64,000 bases of DNA from Cyanophora paradoxa (taxonomy: Eukaryota; Glaucocystophyceae; Cyanophorales; Cyanophoraceae): contig QPMI01000483.1 in NCBI GenBank assembly GCA_004431415.1, positions 186,001-250,000 on the forward strand, read 5' to 3'. Numbering within the stretch: the first letter of the stretch is position 1; each line of letters begins with the position of its first letter. Made by a program: the position numbers and the translations under genes. Below are positions 42,502-53,211 of the stretch, piece after piece. The notes beneath the pieces are model-generated. The model made no database searches and was not told the origin of the DNA. It saw only the letters and a list, made by a program, of their open reading frames with translations.

Positions 42502-44653
42502 TCACTCTTTGAATTCGGAAGAAGCGGCTGCGTCGCCGCAGCAGAGCAACGGGCGCACGCGGCGGACGATGATGTGGCCGTGGACGGTCGGGACGCCCGT
42601 CGGCAGCCCGCACACCGCCTGCGCCGAGCGCGTCGGCGGGGCCGGGGTTCGTTTCGGGCTGTGGGCGGGCGGGCGGGCGCGTGCGGACGCGGTACCAGCC
42701 GAGGGCGTCGAGGTTCTCTGCCATGAACTCCTGCGGGGGGGTGAGGGCGGGGCGGGGGGCGGGGCGCGGGGCGGGCCTGCATGGCGCGGGTGCCGGCGGA
42801 GCGGACGCGGGCGACCTCGCGGCGCTCCGCCTCCCCGATCAGGTCCCCGGCAGGTACGACGCCGGCGGCGCGCGCCCCCGCGGCGGGCACGCCGCCGCCT
42901 CCCGCCGCTCGGTGCGGCCGTGCAGCAGGTGCATGACGGCCGACGAGGCGGCGAGGAGGGGCGGCACGATGCACACCCACACCAGCGCCAGCGGCAGCAC
43001 CAGCAGCATCAGCCACTGCCCCGCGTCAGCCCGCCCGTGCGAGTTGTGGCGCGCGGCTACAGGGGCGCGCACCCCGGCGCGGTTGTACTTGCGATCGAGC
43101 TCCTCCATCAGCTGCAGCACGCTCTCGCGGCCACGCCGCCCCGACTGCGCCGCGGCTCGTTTGCGACGGTAGCGCGGGGGCGCGGGTCCGCGCGTGCGCG
43201 AGGCGGGCGCCCACGGCCACCTTGTCGGCGGGGCGGGGGAGGAACGGGTGGCGGGCCTCCAAGGCGGCGGCGCGCGAGGCGCCGGCCTCGCCCTTCTCCT
43301 CGCCGCCCTGCGCCGCCTCCGGGAGCGAGACGTGCCTGCCCCGCGGTCAGCGCCGCGCGGGGGCCGCACGAGGAGGGGGCGAGGCCGGGGCGGTCGGCTC
43401 GCCACACGTGCGGGTGCTCCGCGGAGGGGAAGTCGCCCTCGGGGGGGTACGCGAAGCGCGGGTCGAGCCGGTGCTCGGGGATCGCCACCGCCTGCGCCGC
43501 GACGGGGCGTGAGGCTCGGCGGCGGCGGGCCGGCGCGCGCCGGGCGGCTCGCCGTGTGCGTCGGGACGGGCCGGTCGCCTCTGGCGTTGCCGAACATGAC
43601 CCTTGGGGGTACTGGACGTGAGAAGAGGGGAGGGGATGGAGGGCGGGGCGAGGGGCGCGCCTGCGGGCGAAGCGGGCGAGGCCGCGCGCGAAGATGGACC
43701 CCGGCATCGTGGTCCAGAGGAGCAGGCCCTGCGCCCCGTGCCTCGGCCCCGCCCCGCGCCCAAGGGGGCGCCGCGCATTGGGCACCTCGTCGTCGCGGCA
43801 GACCATCTGGCGCCCGGAGTCGCCCGTGATAAGCGCCGTCAGCGTGTCGAACCACCCGCTCCGCATCACGCCGAGGTCTGCCGCGCCGGGGGGCCGCTCG
43901 GGGCGGGCGGCAGGCTGCGGGAGCGCGAGACGGGCGGGCGGACGGGGCGTGGCCATGGTGAGGAAGTTGACGGGGACGAGGCCGAGAAAGTCCTCCAGCA
44001 GCAGCAGCCCCGCGAGGTACCTGCGGCCCCGTGAGGCCCCACCGCCGCCGCGGGACTCGGGTGCGGGGCGCGCCGGCATACGAGCCCTCCGAAGCTGTAC
44101 CCCACCAGCGAGACGTGCGTGACGCCGCGGCCCTCGGGGCCCTTCAGGAAGTCCCGCATCTGGCGGAGCGTGCGCATCGCGCAGACGTGCGCCCCTGGGG
44201 GACTGTCGCGCGCGGGACACGGGAGCAGGAAGCTCAGATTTGTGGGCACCGTCGTAGGTCCGGAGGAGCGGATAGTTGTCGGGAATGAGCGTCACGGCCT
44301 GGGCAGGGTCGGCTCGTCAGAAGGCGCTCAGACGCGAGATCTAGAATTGATCCGATGGGACCGGGGCTGGCGAGTGTTGCGCGCAGGCGCCGGCACTCGC
44401 CTCTGGCTTTTGACGCTTGATCTCCTTGGCGAGGTAGCCCATGTGAGAACCGAATCCCTGCTCGCACCGTCTTTATGATTAGCTTTCACGTGCGCAAGCG
44501 CTGCGCATGCAGCCGCAGGGGCCTGAGGGGGCGCACCCAGAGCCCGTGGCATAGGACGAACAAGTGCTTGCATTCTCGCTCTCCGGACTCTGCGAAGTCG
44601 AGGTGCACGGCATCGTCCAGCCCGTCCGGGACCATCTCGACAGGCTGGACCAT
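42502..44653 (-). CDS. DUF676-type lipase/serine esterase with a membrane segment
   Basis: Start ATG 44651-44653 (MVQPVEMVPDGLDDAVHLDF), TGA 42502-42504. Spliced motifs in order: HLFVLCHGLWGFGSHMGYLA (oxyanion-hole region), TLIPDNYPLLRTYDG, HVCAMRTLRQMRDFL, HVSLVGYSFGGL with the nucleophile serine (GxSxG), VPVNFLTMATP, then VMFGNARGDRPVPTHTAS with the candidate catalytic aspartate, and a final VHGHIIVRRVRP with the candidate catalytic histidine. This is the order of the DUF676/ROG1 lipase family, acting on acyl-glycerols or other lipid esters. Between aspartate and histidine a hydrophobic segment (WLMLLVLPLALVWVCIVPPL) would insert in a membrane; it is not part of the catalytic core and suggests a lipid-droplet or ER position. 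HGLWG is split by an intron starting GTGCGCCCC. Confidence 0.85.
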
Positions 44654-45169
44654 CGCCTGGTCCTCGCCGGACGACCGAGCCGCGTTTAGCCGAGCCAGAG
44701 TGCACCTATCACACCGACTGCAATCGGCCTCGCCGTCCGCAGTCCGGCCAGATCAAGGGACGTGCGACGCGCAGCCGGCGCCAGCAGAGGCGGGCGAGCC
44801 GCTGCGGGCTCGGAATCTAACTGAGCTCAGCTAAGATCTCCCGCGCCGGCGTCACAGCCTCCAGCACTGGAGGCGAATCTCGCAGACGGGCAGCGGTGCG
44901 CTCGACGCGGCTCGAGCACCCTCGGGCCGCTTAGCCCGGTAGCTGACCTACAGCGGCGGCAGAGCAGCGGATTTGTGGTCTGGCGCCGGCTGAGCCTCGG
45001 ATCGAGCTCGACGCGAAATGACGTCGGAGCGGGTTCGATCCCTTGCGGGAGCGTTCTTCCGGGACGAGTCCCCAAGCCCTGGCCGCCCCGCGCATTCGAG
45101 AAATCACTAGCATCCGTAGCGGGTACATTGTACAGGCTCTGGTGGGCGAGCGGGGGCGGTGGGCCTACC
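44654..45169. other. Intergenic interval
   Basis: Upstream region of the esterase and 3' region of kinesin-5 (both minus strand). No gene supported; no repeat defined. Confidence 0.4.
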
Positions 45170-48100
45170 CTAGGAGGAGCCCTGGACGTGGGCGACGGCG
45201 GGGCGGCCGCCGCGCCCGATTTTCGTCTGCCCGTCCATGTACTTCGCGCGGTGGCTCTTGCCCGCCTTCTCGGGCTTGCCCTCCGCGGCCGGCACGGCCG
45301 GCGCCTCATTCTCGGAGGCTGCGGCCGGGGCCGGCGCAGCGGCGCCCCTCTCGAGGCCCTCCTTCGCGCTCCCGCTGGAGGACTGGGCAGGGGCGTCGGG
45401 CGGGGCGGCGGGAGGGGGGCCGGGGGCGTGGCGGGGGCGCACGGAGGAGGAGAGGGCTGGCGCGATGCGGGCGTTGAGGGGCAGCTCGTGGAGGGGCTCC
45501 CGGGGCGGGGGCGAGGCCGCCACGGGGGAGCCGTCCAGCGCCGGCACCCGGTCCGGGCTCGGCACCGTCCCGTTGCTCCGGAAGCGCTCCAGGATCTGCC
45601 CGGCGGTGAGGGGCGCCCGGCCGGGGCACGGGCTCGGCCGGGGCGGGGGCGCACGAAGTCGTGGGGCTTGGTGCGGGCGAGGGCCGTTGGGAACTCGAAC
45701 TCGCGCTTCGTCGGGGTCTCCCCCGTGGGCGGCTCCTCCCGCGCCGCCTCCGCCGCGTAGTCCCGCGCCGCCGCCTGGCCGGCCGCCGCCTGCTCGTGGT
45801 GCCGCCGCCACGCCGCCGCCTGCTCCCGCGCCCCTCCTCGAAGCGCCGCGCCACGTCGGCCCCGGCCTCCTCCGCCGCCCCGCTCAGCTCCTCCACCGCC
45901 CCGCGCGCCTCCGCCTTGCGGGCCGCGCAGTCCGACGAGAGGGCCCGCGAGGCCTCCGCGGCGCCCGCCACGTGCTCCCCCGCCCGCGCCGCCGCTGCGG
46001 GGCCCGCTCGTTTGCGGAGGTTCGCTGCGCGAGGGGCAGAGGGGGCGCACCGCGCTCGCAGATGCCGGCGGCGGCCTGTGCGCGGGACTCGGACTCGTGC
46101 CGCAGCGCCGCGACCGCCTCGCCGAGCCGCACGGGGAGCGCCTCGAGGCCCGCCCCCAGCGCCGCGCTCGCCTCCGCCGCCCGCCGCGCGTGCGCCGCCC
46201 GCCTCTCCTCCGCCCCACGCGCCGCCTCCGCCGCCGCCGCCGCCGCCGTCGCGATGGCGCCGCGGGCCGACTCGGCCTCCCGGTGCACGCCGCCCGCCAT
46301 CCCGCTCACGTCTGCTCGGCGCGGGGTCAGCGGGGGCCCGGGGCCGGGGCTGGCGGGGCGCGGGCGCGCCGGCGAGCATGGAGTCGTAGGAGGCGCAGGC
46401 GCCGGAGGCGACGCCGTCCAGGGCCGCGCACTCCTGCTCCCGGTACTCCCGCAGCAGGCCCTCGATCGCCCCTAGCAGCGCCCGCTGCCGCCCGCGCTCG
46501 CCTCCCGCGCCGCCGCCGCCGCCGCCTCGGTGGCCCGCCGGTGCTCCGCGGCGCGGTCGGCGTGCTCGGCGGCGAACGACGCGACGGCGCCGGCGATGCC
46601 GCTGACGAGGCGCGCCGCCTCGTCGGCGAAGCGGCGATCCCGCTCCGCCCGCTCCTCGATGTCGCCCCGGACCGCCTCTGCGTACCCGGCCGCCTCGCCC
46701 GCCGCCGCCGCCACCTGCTCCCGCGCCGCACACAGCGCCGCGCCGGCCTCCCGAAGGAGCGCCTCGGCCGAGGCGCCGACGGCGGCGGCGTGCGCGCGGG
46801 CCGCCGCGGCGCCCTCGCCGAGCTCCTCGGCGGCGGCGCGCCCGAAGGCGCCCGAGGCGGTCGCCATCGCCTCGCAGCGGCCGGCGACGCCCGAGGCGAG
46901 GGCGTCGAGCTGCGCCGCCACGCCGGCGAGGGCCCGCACGCTGCGCTCGCAGAAGGCGGCGGCGGCGGCGCGGGCGCCGGCGGCCCAGCGGGCGTCGGCG
47001 CCCTCGTGGTCGCGGAAGGCGCGCTGGAGGGCGTCGAGGCGGGCCTCGGCGGCGCGGGCGAACTCGAGGGCGCGCTCGCGCGTCGCCGCCTCCGCCTCCT
47101 GCTTCCGCTCGATCTTGCGGTGCAGCGAGTCCACGTCGCTCGTCGCCGCCACCGCCACCCCCACCAGCCGCCGCCCCTGCCGGCTCAGCTCCTCCTCCGC
47201 CGCCGCCCGCGCGCTGATGATCGCCTCGCGCTCCTCGATGGCGACCTTGGCGCGGGCGAGCTCCTCGCGCACGTCCCGCAGCTCGGCGCTCGTCCGCTCG
47301 AGCAGCTCCTTCGTGCTGCGCAGCGCCTCCTTCGTCTCGTCCAGCTCCGCCGTCGTGCTGTCCAGCAGCTCGTTCGCCCGCGTCAGCTCCGCCATCTGCC
47401 CGCCCCCGCCCCCGTCAGGCATCCGCCCGCCCCGCCCCGCCCCGCCCCGCCCCGGAGCACCTTGGCCTCGAGCTGGGCCTGGACGTACTCCAGGGCCTCC
47501 GCCTGCTCCCGCAGCTGCGTCTCCATCTTCTCGTACTGCCCCGCGGGGAGGTACACGCCGTTCTTGTCCCGCGCCGCCTTCAGCTGCTCCTTCAGCGTCT
47601 CGATCTCCGCGTTGTACTCCTTCATGAGCACACGCCGCGTCATCTTCATGTTCACCTCCGGCCGGTTCCGGATGTTCTTCGCCCGGTGCGCGTAGTCGAG
47701 CGTGCTCAGGCTCTCCTCCATGCACGAGGCGCTCGGCGAGACGGTCGCGATGATGCACGTCTTCGTGCGCCCGCCGAGCGAGTCTTGGAGCAGGCGCGTG
47801 AGCTTGCTGTCGCGGTACGGCACGTGCGGCTGGTGCTCGACGAGCGCCGTGATCACGCGCCCCAGCGTCAGCAGGCTCTGGTTGATCATCCCCGCCTCCT
47901 TCGCCCGCTGGCTCTGCGCCCCCGACCGCCCCACGCTCTCCGAGCCGGCCAGGTCCACCAGGTTCAGCTTCCCGATCTGGCCGCCGCGCGTTGGTCGGAT
48001 CGCGCGGGAGCGGGGGCGGGGGGGGCGGCACCTTGAGGATGTCCTCGCCCTCTGGCGTGCACTCCTTCATGTGGATGGTGATCGTGAAGATCGAGTGCGA

Positions 48101-49009
48101 CCGGCTGCCGCGGTGCGTCGGCCAGGCGCCGGGCCCGGGGATCCCGGCGGCCGCACCTCGAGTACTTGTTGAGGAGGGTCTCCGCGGTGCGCCGCTTGAT
48201 CGTCGTCTTCTCGAGGATGTCGAAGATCTCGCTCGCGCTCGTCACGATGATCTCCTCCAGGTTCATCACGGTCGTCCCCTTGCGCGGGTCCTCGAGGATG
48301 CGCAGCGCGCGCTTCTCCGCCGACTCCCCGTCCAGCAGATCCTGCAGCTCCTCGTTGTAGAGCTCCAGGAAGGACACCCGCACCGAGTTCTCCACCTGCG
48401 GCCCCGAGCTAAGCGCGTCTTTCGCGAACGAGGGCGCGGCGAGCTCGCCTGGTTCTTCTCCAAGCTGTCGAATATGTGCTGCACCGCGCGGGGGATCACA
48501 CCCGCGCCCTCGTTGTTCCGGCCGTCGCGCTTCCCGTTGCTCACTTTGCCCTCCATCGTGTGAGTTTTGCCTGCAATGTACGTTAGCTAGCGCGCGCGGC
48601 TGCGAGCCCCCAGCGACAGAGCGCGCCCGTTCCGGTCTGGCCGTAGGCGAAGATTGTGCAGTTGAAGCCTTTGAGCACTTCCTCGACGATCGGGGAGATG
48701 GCCTGAGCGTAGAGATGCGCCTGTGTGCAGTCGTGGCCGAACACCTGGTCGTAGGTGAAGCGCTTGGCCGAGTACTTCCCGAGGACCGACGGGATGTTGA
48801 CGTTGACCTCGCGCCGCGCCTCATCGCACTTAACAGCAGGAAACTTCTCAACAGCTAGCTCATCTGCGGTGAGGGGGCTGCGCGGCACGGCTCGCCACGG
48901 CCCGCGGGGTGCGCGGCGGATGCGGGCGCGGGGCGGCCGCGCACCGGCAGCGCACGATGACCTGCACGTTCACCTCGTCTCCCTCGCTGCGATCCTTGCC
49001 CGGCGGCAT
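45170..49009 (-). CDS. Kinesin-5 (BimC/Eg5) mitotic motor
   Basis: Start ATG 49007-49009, TAG 45170-45172. N-terminal motor: [34 protein letters not shown]-loop [16 protein letters not shown], then [17 protein letters not shown], switch [17 protein letters not shown], switch [18 protein letters not shown], and [16 protein letters not shown] with [12 protein letters not shown]. The neck and a long coiled coil follow. Near the C terminus [13 protein letters not shown], with KPHDF close behind, is the BimC box; its threonine is the usual Cdk1 site that targets kinesin-5 to spindles. Family role: plus-end-directed homotetramer sliding antiparallel microtubules in mitosis. The P-loop codon GGC is split by a GC-AG intron (48571-48626). 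The stalk exons are Ala/Arg-rich, reflecting extreme GC. Divergent from the DRC10-like gene, 317 bases between start codons. Confidence 0.94.
48571..48626 (-). other. GC-AG intron inside the kinesin-5 P-loop
   Basis: Exon ends GGAACGG, intron starts GCGCGC and ends GCTAGCTAACGTACATTGCAG with a CTAAC branch motif, next exon GCAAAACTCACACG. Only this choice restores the invariant GTGKTHTM, so the GC donor is forced by protein conservation. Confidence 0.88.
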
Positions 49010-49326
49010 CCTGGGCTGCGTGCCAGCTGGTTCTCTCGCTCAACGGTACTCAGCCCCCCCCTCTTCCAAAGCCCGTACCCCCAGAAGCTGAATCCGGTCG
49101 AGCCAGCCGAGCGAGCAGGAAGGCCGCACGAGCCACGAGCAGGAAGCCTAGATCTAGGTGGTGAACCCTGCTGAGAGCCGCACCTCTCGGGCGCACAGCG
49201 GAGGAGTTTACGGCAGCTGCAGCGGCCGCGCACCCGGAAGGCTCGCAGGTGCTGGGGCAGGTCCCAAACCTTTAGCTATCTCAGCCGCAGGACTGGAGGG
49301 TCGGTCCTAGCGCAGCCGCCACAGCG
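49010..49326. promoter_or_regulatory. Divergent promoter region (kinesin-5 / DRC10-like)
   Basis: 317 bases between outward-reading start codons of two microtubule-related genes. No TATA-like box or repeat stands out. Confidence 0.5.
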
Positions 49327-50924
49327 ATGAACAAGCTGTCGAATGTGGAGGCACAGCGCATCATGATGGTGCTGGAGGAGGCCATCGTGAAGCTGCAGGT
49401 ACGATGAGCACCAACTAGCGCCGCCGCACGCGCTGAGCGGGGCGTGTCAGATGCTCTCCGTCGTCACCCCCGAGCTGCTCTCGCGGGTCGACGAGCTGCA
49501 GGACGTGATTGAGGAGGACATGACCGAGACGCTGCGGGAACACAGGGCACTGCAAGGGAAATACGAAGCTATATACACATCAACACAGCGCAACTTCGAC
49601 GACCCCAGCGCGCCCCAACCACAGGATTCGGAGGAGGCCACGGAGCTAGCGGACTCGACGCGGCTCATCAGCAGGCTGCTTAGGGTGCGGAGCCGCTCTG
49701 TCGCGTCGGGCCCTTGGCGCCCCGCCGAGCCGCCGCGCCGCAGAACCAGCCGGCGACGCTGGAGAAGCTGAAGCTGATGAGCGGGGAGCGATCGATGGAC
49801 CTCGTCAGCTTCATCAACACGCTGACGGAGTTGAAGTCGGTCACGTATGCGAAGCTGCTGACGTCGGCGGAGGAGGAGAAGCAGAAGCAGGACATGCTCG
49901 CGGACATGATCGCCCGCGAGAAGAAGGTGCGCCCCGCCGCCCGCGCGCGGGCGTTCCTTTTCCTGACGGCGGGCGGGCGCGCAGGCGACGGCGGAGATGA
50001 AGCAGCTGCAGAAGGAGCTCGCGTACGAGAAGCGGGAAAGGGAGCGGGCCGTGCGGGCGCGCGACGAGCAGATCAACAAGCTCAACGGTGCGCGCGGCGG
50101 CCGGCGCCGAGCCCGCGCCCCCGCCCCCGCCGCCGCTCACCTCCGCCGCGCGCAGACGAGCGGCGGGACATCGAGCTGACGAAGGAGCGGGAGACGCGGA
50201 AGCTCGAGTCGGAGACGAAGGCGCGGAACGACGCGGCGCTGAACGCCTTCCGGGACAAGCAGAAGGCGATGTCGGAGGAGATCGCGGCGATGACCGCCAA
50301 GCTGCACGCCGACCTCGCCGAGCACCGGGACAACGAGGACGGCCTGCGGAAGCGCAAGTTCAAGGCGGAGCAGGAGGTCGTGGAGTGGATCTCGAAGTTC
50401 GACTCGGACATGACGGACCTTCAGAACAAGATCGACAGCCTGACGGAGCAGTACGAGCACGAGAAGAAGGAGCTGGCGTTCTACGAGGAGTACCACGAGA
50501 AGAAGCTCGCCGAGGAGGCCGCCCGTGAGGCCATCCGCAGGAAGCTCGAGGAGGAGGAGCGGGTGCGCCCGCCCCGGGGGCCGCCCCCGCCCCCCGCCCC
50601 CCGCCCCTGGCCCCGGGCCTGACGCGGGGCCGGCGCAGCTGAAGATGCGGGTCTTCGAGTTCCTGAACCTCTCCTCGTCGAGGATACAGGCCGCCTGGAA
50701 GGCCCACAAGCAGCACCGGCTCTACAAGGAGCGCAAGGCCGCCGGCGTGCGCCCCGCCCCCGCCCCCGCCCCCGCCCCGCCCCGCCCCGCCCCGCCCCGC
50801 CCCGCCCCGCCCCCCCGCCCCCCGGCTCCGCGCCCCACGCTCACGCACGTGCACGCAGGGCGGCGGCAAGAAAGGAAAGGGCAAGGGGAAGTCGAAAGGC
50901 AAGGGCAAGGGGAAGAAGAAGTGA
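49327..50924 (+). CDS. Dynein regulatory complex subunit 10-like (IQCD family)
   Basis: ATG at 49327, TGA at 50922-50924. Begins MNKLSNVEAQRIMMVLEEAI, then MLSVVTPELLSRVDELQDVI and MTETLREHRALQGKYE, the N-terminal block of IQCD-type DRC10. A long coiled coil follows, rich in Glu/Lys/Arg: NKLNGDERRDIELTKERETR, DKQKAMSEEIAAMTAKLHAD and HEKKELAFYEEYHEKKLAEE. Near the end LSSSRIQAAWKAHKQHRLYK is an IQ calmodulin-binding motif. The tail is Gly/Lys repeats (KGKGKGKSKGKGKGKKK), a basic surface for microtubules. Family role: part of the axonemal nexin-dynein link that tunes dynein activity. The closely related DRC9 (IQCG) has the same layout and cannot be excluded. Introns are 55-75 bp, GTGCG to GCAG. 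Head to head with kinesin-5; converges on the SOD gene with only 147 bases between stops. Confidence 0.8.
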
Positions 50925-51071
50925 AGCTTTGTACACATTTACCAGAGCCTCGCACATTCACTGGAGCCTCGCCCGCCGCAACGCGGGCGCCCGGGGGGGC
51001 GGGGACTCGTGGCGGCCCGTGGCCGCGTGCAGGCTGTGCTCCCCGTCGACCGGGCTCGTCGGCGAGCCGAG

Positions 51072-52224
51072 TCAGTGCTCGGCGTTGCGGAACTGCGCGC
51101 CGCGGGCTCGAGTTCAGGCGCGGGGATGTGGGGCAGGCCCCGGCCGAAGCGGCGCGCGGCGCACCTGCCCCTCGGCGAAGGTCCAGTTGCACAGGTTGTC
51201 GAGGAAAGCCTGGACGAAGTCGCCCCGCCGGTTCTGGTCTGCGGTCGATGTCCAGTGCACGTGAGAGCTGGCGATCGCGAGCTGGGCCATATATGCATGG
51301 CCAAGAGCGAGCCAGATCTAGAGACGCACAGTCGAGGTAGTAGGCGTGCTGCGAGGGGGCAAAAAGTATGCCTCAGGCTTTTGATCAATCGAGGCCTGGG
51401 CGGAGTTCAAGAAAGGGATTTTCGCGCCTCCCAGACGTCGACGGTGAGGAGAGGCACGGCCCCCGGCGTGGTGAGGGGGGTCTCAGCGTTGGCGGTCTTG
51501 GCGATGGCGAGGGAGGCGTCCGAGTTGCGGACGAGCCAGGCCCAGCCGGAGCCGAACTGCGCGATGCCGGCCGACTTGAATTCTTCCTTGAAGCGGTCGA
51601 AAGAGCCCCACGTCGCGACGATCTTCTCCTTCAGCTGCCCGCCGGGCTCGCCCCCGCCGTCTTTTTTCATGCACTTCCTGCGCGAGATTTTGAACGAGAT
51701 TTTGAACGATCGCGAGGCCGTCGGGCCGCGCGGCGGGGCGCCTCGCCGACGCGCGGGCCCGATGAGCAAAAAAACTTCAGCTTAAGCTTCGCCGAGTCGA
51801 AGCGAATCCCGAAGTTCGAGTTCATTAATCTGAGCGCACCAGAAGAACGTGTGGTTCCAGGCCTGGGCGGCGTTGTTGAAGACCTGCGGGTTCTTGCCCG
51901 CCGAAGTGATGATCACGTCCTCGAGCGACTTCTTCTCATCCGGCGTCCCCTTGACCAGGTCGTTCAGCTTGTTCTGCCCGGCCGGGCGCGCGGCCGCGGC
52001 GCGCGTCAGCGAATTTTGCGGCCCGCAAAAATTGGCCCGGCGCGCGCGAAAACTTCCGGATCCGGCGAAATCGGGGCAGTGCGCGCGCTCGGCGCGCGCG
52101 CGCGCGCGCGGCGCACCACGTAAGTGGCGTGATGCTTGTTGTAGTGGAAGTCGACCGTACGTGCGCTCGTGTACGGCTCGAGGTCCGTCGGCGCAAACGG
52201 GAGAGGGTCGAGCTTGAAAGCCAT
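51072..52224 (-). CDS. Iron superoxide dismutase
   Basis: ATG 52222-52224, TGA 51072-51074. Spliced protein: MAFKLDPLPFAPTDLEPYTS, then HYNKHHATYV (first His ligand), NKLNDLVKGTPDEKKSLEDV, QAWNHTFFWKCMKKDGGGEP (second His), SAGIAQFGSGWAWLVRN, DVWEHAYYLDYQNRRGDFV (Asp and third His ligands), NLCNWTFAEGQFRNAEH. All four metal ligands are present. AWNHTFFW, rather than the GHxNHxLFW of MnSOD, marks the Fe type. Reaction: 2 superoxide + 2 H+ to H2O2 + O2. Length (about 200 residues) is normal. No transit peptide precedes MAFKLDPLPF, so unless an unseen upstream exon exists the product is cytosolic. A CTTACTGCAG just before the ATG could be a 5'UTR intron acceptor. One intron is GC-AG (51349-51427), and intron 1 has a long GC dinucleotide run. 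Confidence 0.95.
51349..51427 (-). other. GC-AG intron in the Fe-SOD gene
   Basis: Exon ends GTCTGGGAG, intron begins GCGCGAAAA and ends CCCCCTCGCAG, next exon CACGCCTACTAC. Joining restores the invariant metal-binding DVWEHAYY; no GT donor nearby does. Confidence 0.88.
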
Positions 52225-53211
52225 TGCGATCGCTGCAGTAAGCTTAAGTCGATGTCGACGTCGGTACCGGTGCCAGCCGCAGTGCCAAAATCTAATCAAG
52301 CGAGCCCCGGCTCTCGGTCCAGTAACTAGTATACGTACAGCTCGCAGTTGCGGTTGACGGCGAGCCTATAGATCGGATCCGGAGGGATCAAATTACTACG
52401 AAGTTAAATGCCAGGAGGGGGGATCATGATCCGATGATCATCGGATTGATCATGAATTCAACCCGGTGACCGTTGAACTTCCTAGCCTCGTAGGCTAGCC
52501 TATAGTAGCTGGTGGGGCCTAATGATCGCTTCTCATGATCAGGCCTGAGAGACTCCGAGGCTCGAGCTCCGGGATCATGAGCCTTATGAGCCATCATGGC
52601 ATCATGAGTCCCGGCGCGGGCGGGCCCCTCCAGATCTGTCTCCGATGCTCCCGGTCCGCCGGGGAGTCCGGGACTCGGATGCTATGATGCGGCGGCCGGG
52701 CGCCAGGCCGGCCTTCAAGAAGCCTTGGAATTGGCGGCCGCCGGGCGGGATGCATATGCACGCAAGCCTTGAAGATCTAGATCTATAGCTAGAGCTTCTG
52801 GCACGGGCCGGGGCAACTTGGCAAGCTAATGTCATTGAAATTGAATAAGCTCAGCAATGTAGCCAATTATTGAATATATATAGGACTGTTACGAATACAG
52901 TACCACAACCCAAATCTGGATTTCGACCAAGAGGTTCATGATCAGGCTGCTCGGTGACTCGACGACCGTAGGACGCCTGCACTTCGGCATGCAGACCGGC
53001 GTCGTCCGGCAATCGGCCCGGCGGTGCAGCGATGGTGACCTGGCTCCGCACGGCTCGTTCCCCCATCCGGGGTCTGGCGGCATGCGATGTAGCGGGCCGC
53101 GGCTGGCGGGGAGAGTCCAGGGTCCCTCTCGGCGGCCGGGGGCGGGGAGGGGCCGGCGCTCCGGCACTGCGGCAGCTGCGGGCTTGACTCGGCGGCGGGG
53201 CGCGCCGGGCG
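52225..53211. other. Intergenic interval
   Basis: Upstream region of SOD and downstream of the SMG8-like gene. Contains the second copy of the 18-base palindrome (52429-52446) in a stretch crowded with GATCATGA-like words (52415-52615) and an AT-rich segment near 52830-52900. No gene supported. Confidence 0.5.
52429..52446. repeat. 18-base palindrome ATCCGATGATCATCGGAT, second copy
   Basis: Identical to 27463-27480, 25 kb away. Flanks differ except for nearby CGTTGAAC and TGATCATGA words. Confidence 0.6.

Noticed and set aside
51072-52224. MnSOD instead of FeSOD
   Set aside because: AWNHTFFW and the position of the Gln/Trp residues fit the iron type; MnSOD would have a GHxNHxLFW form.
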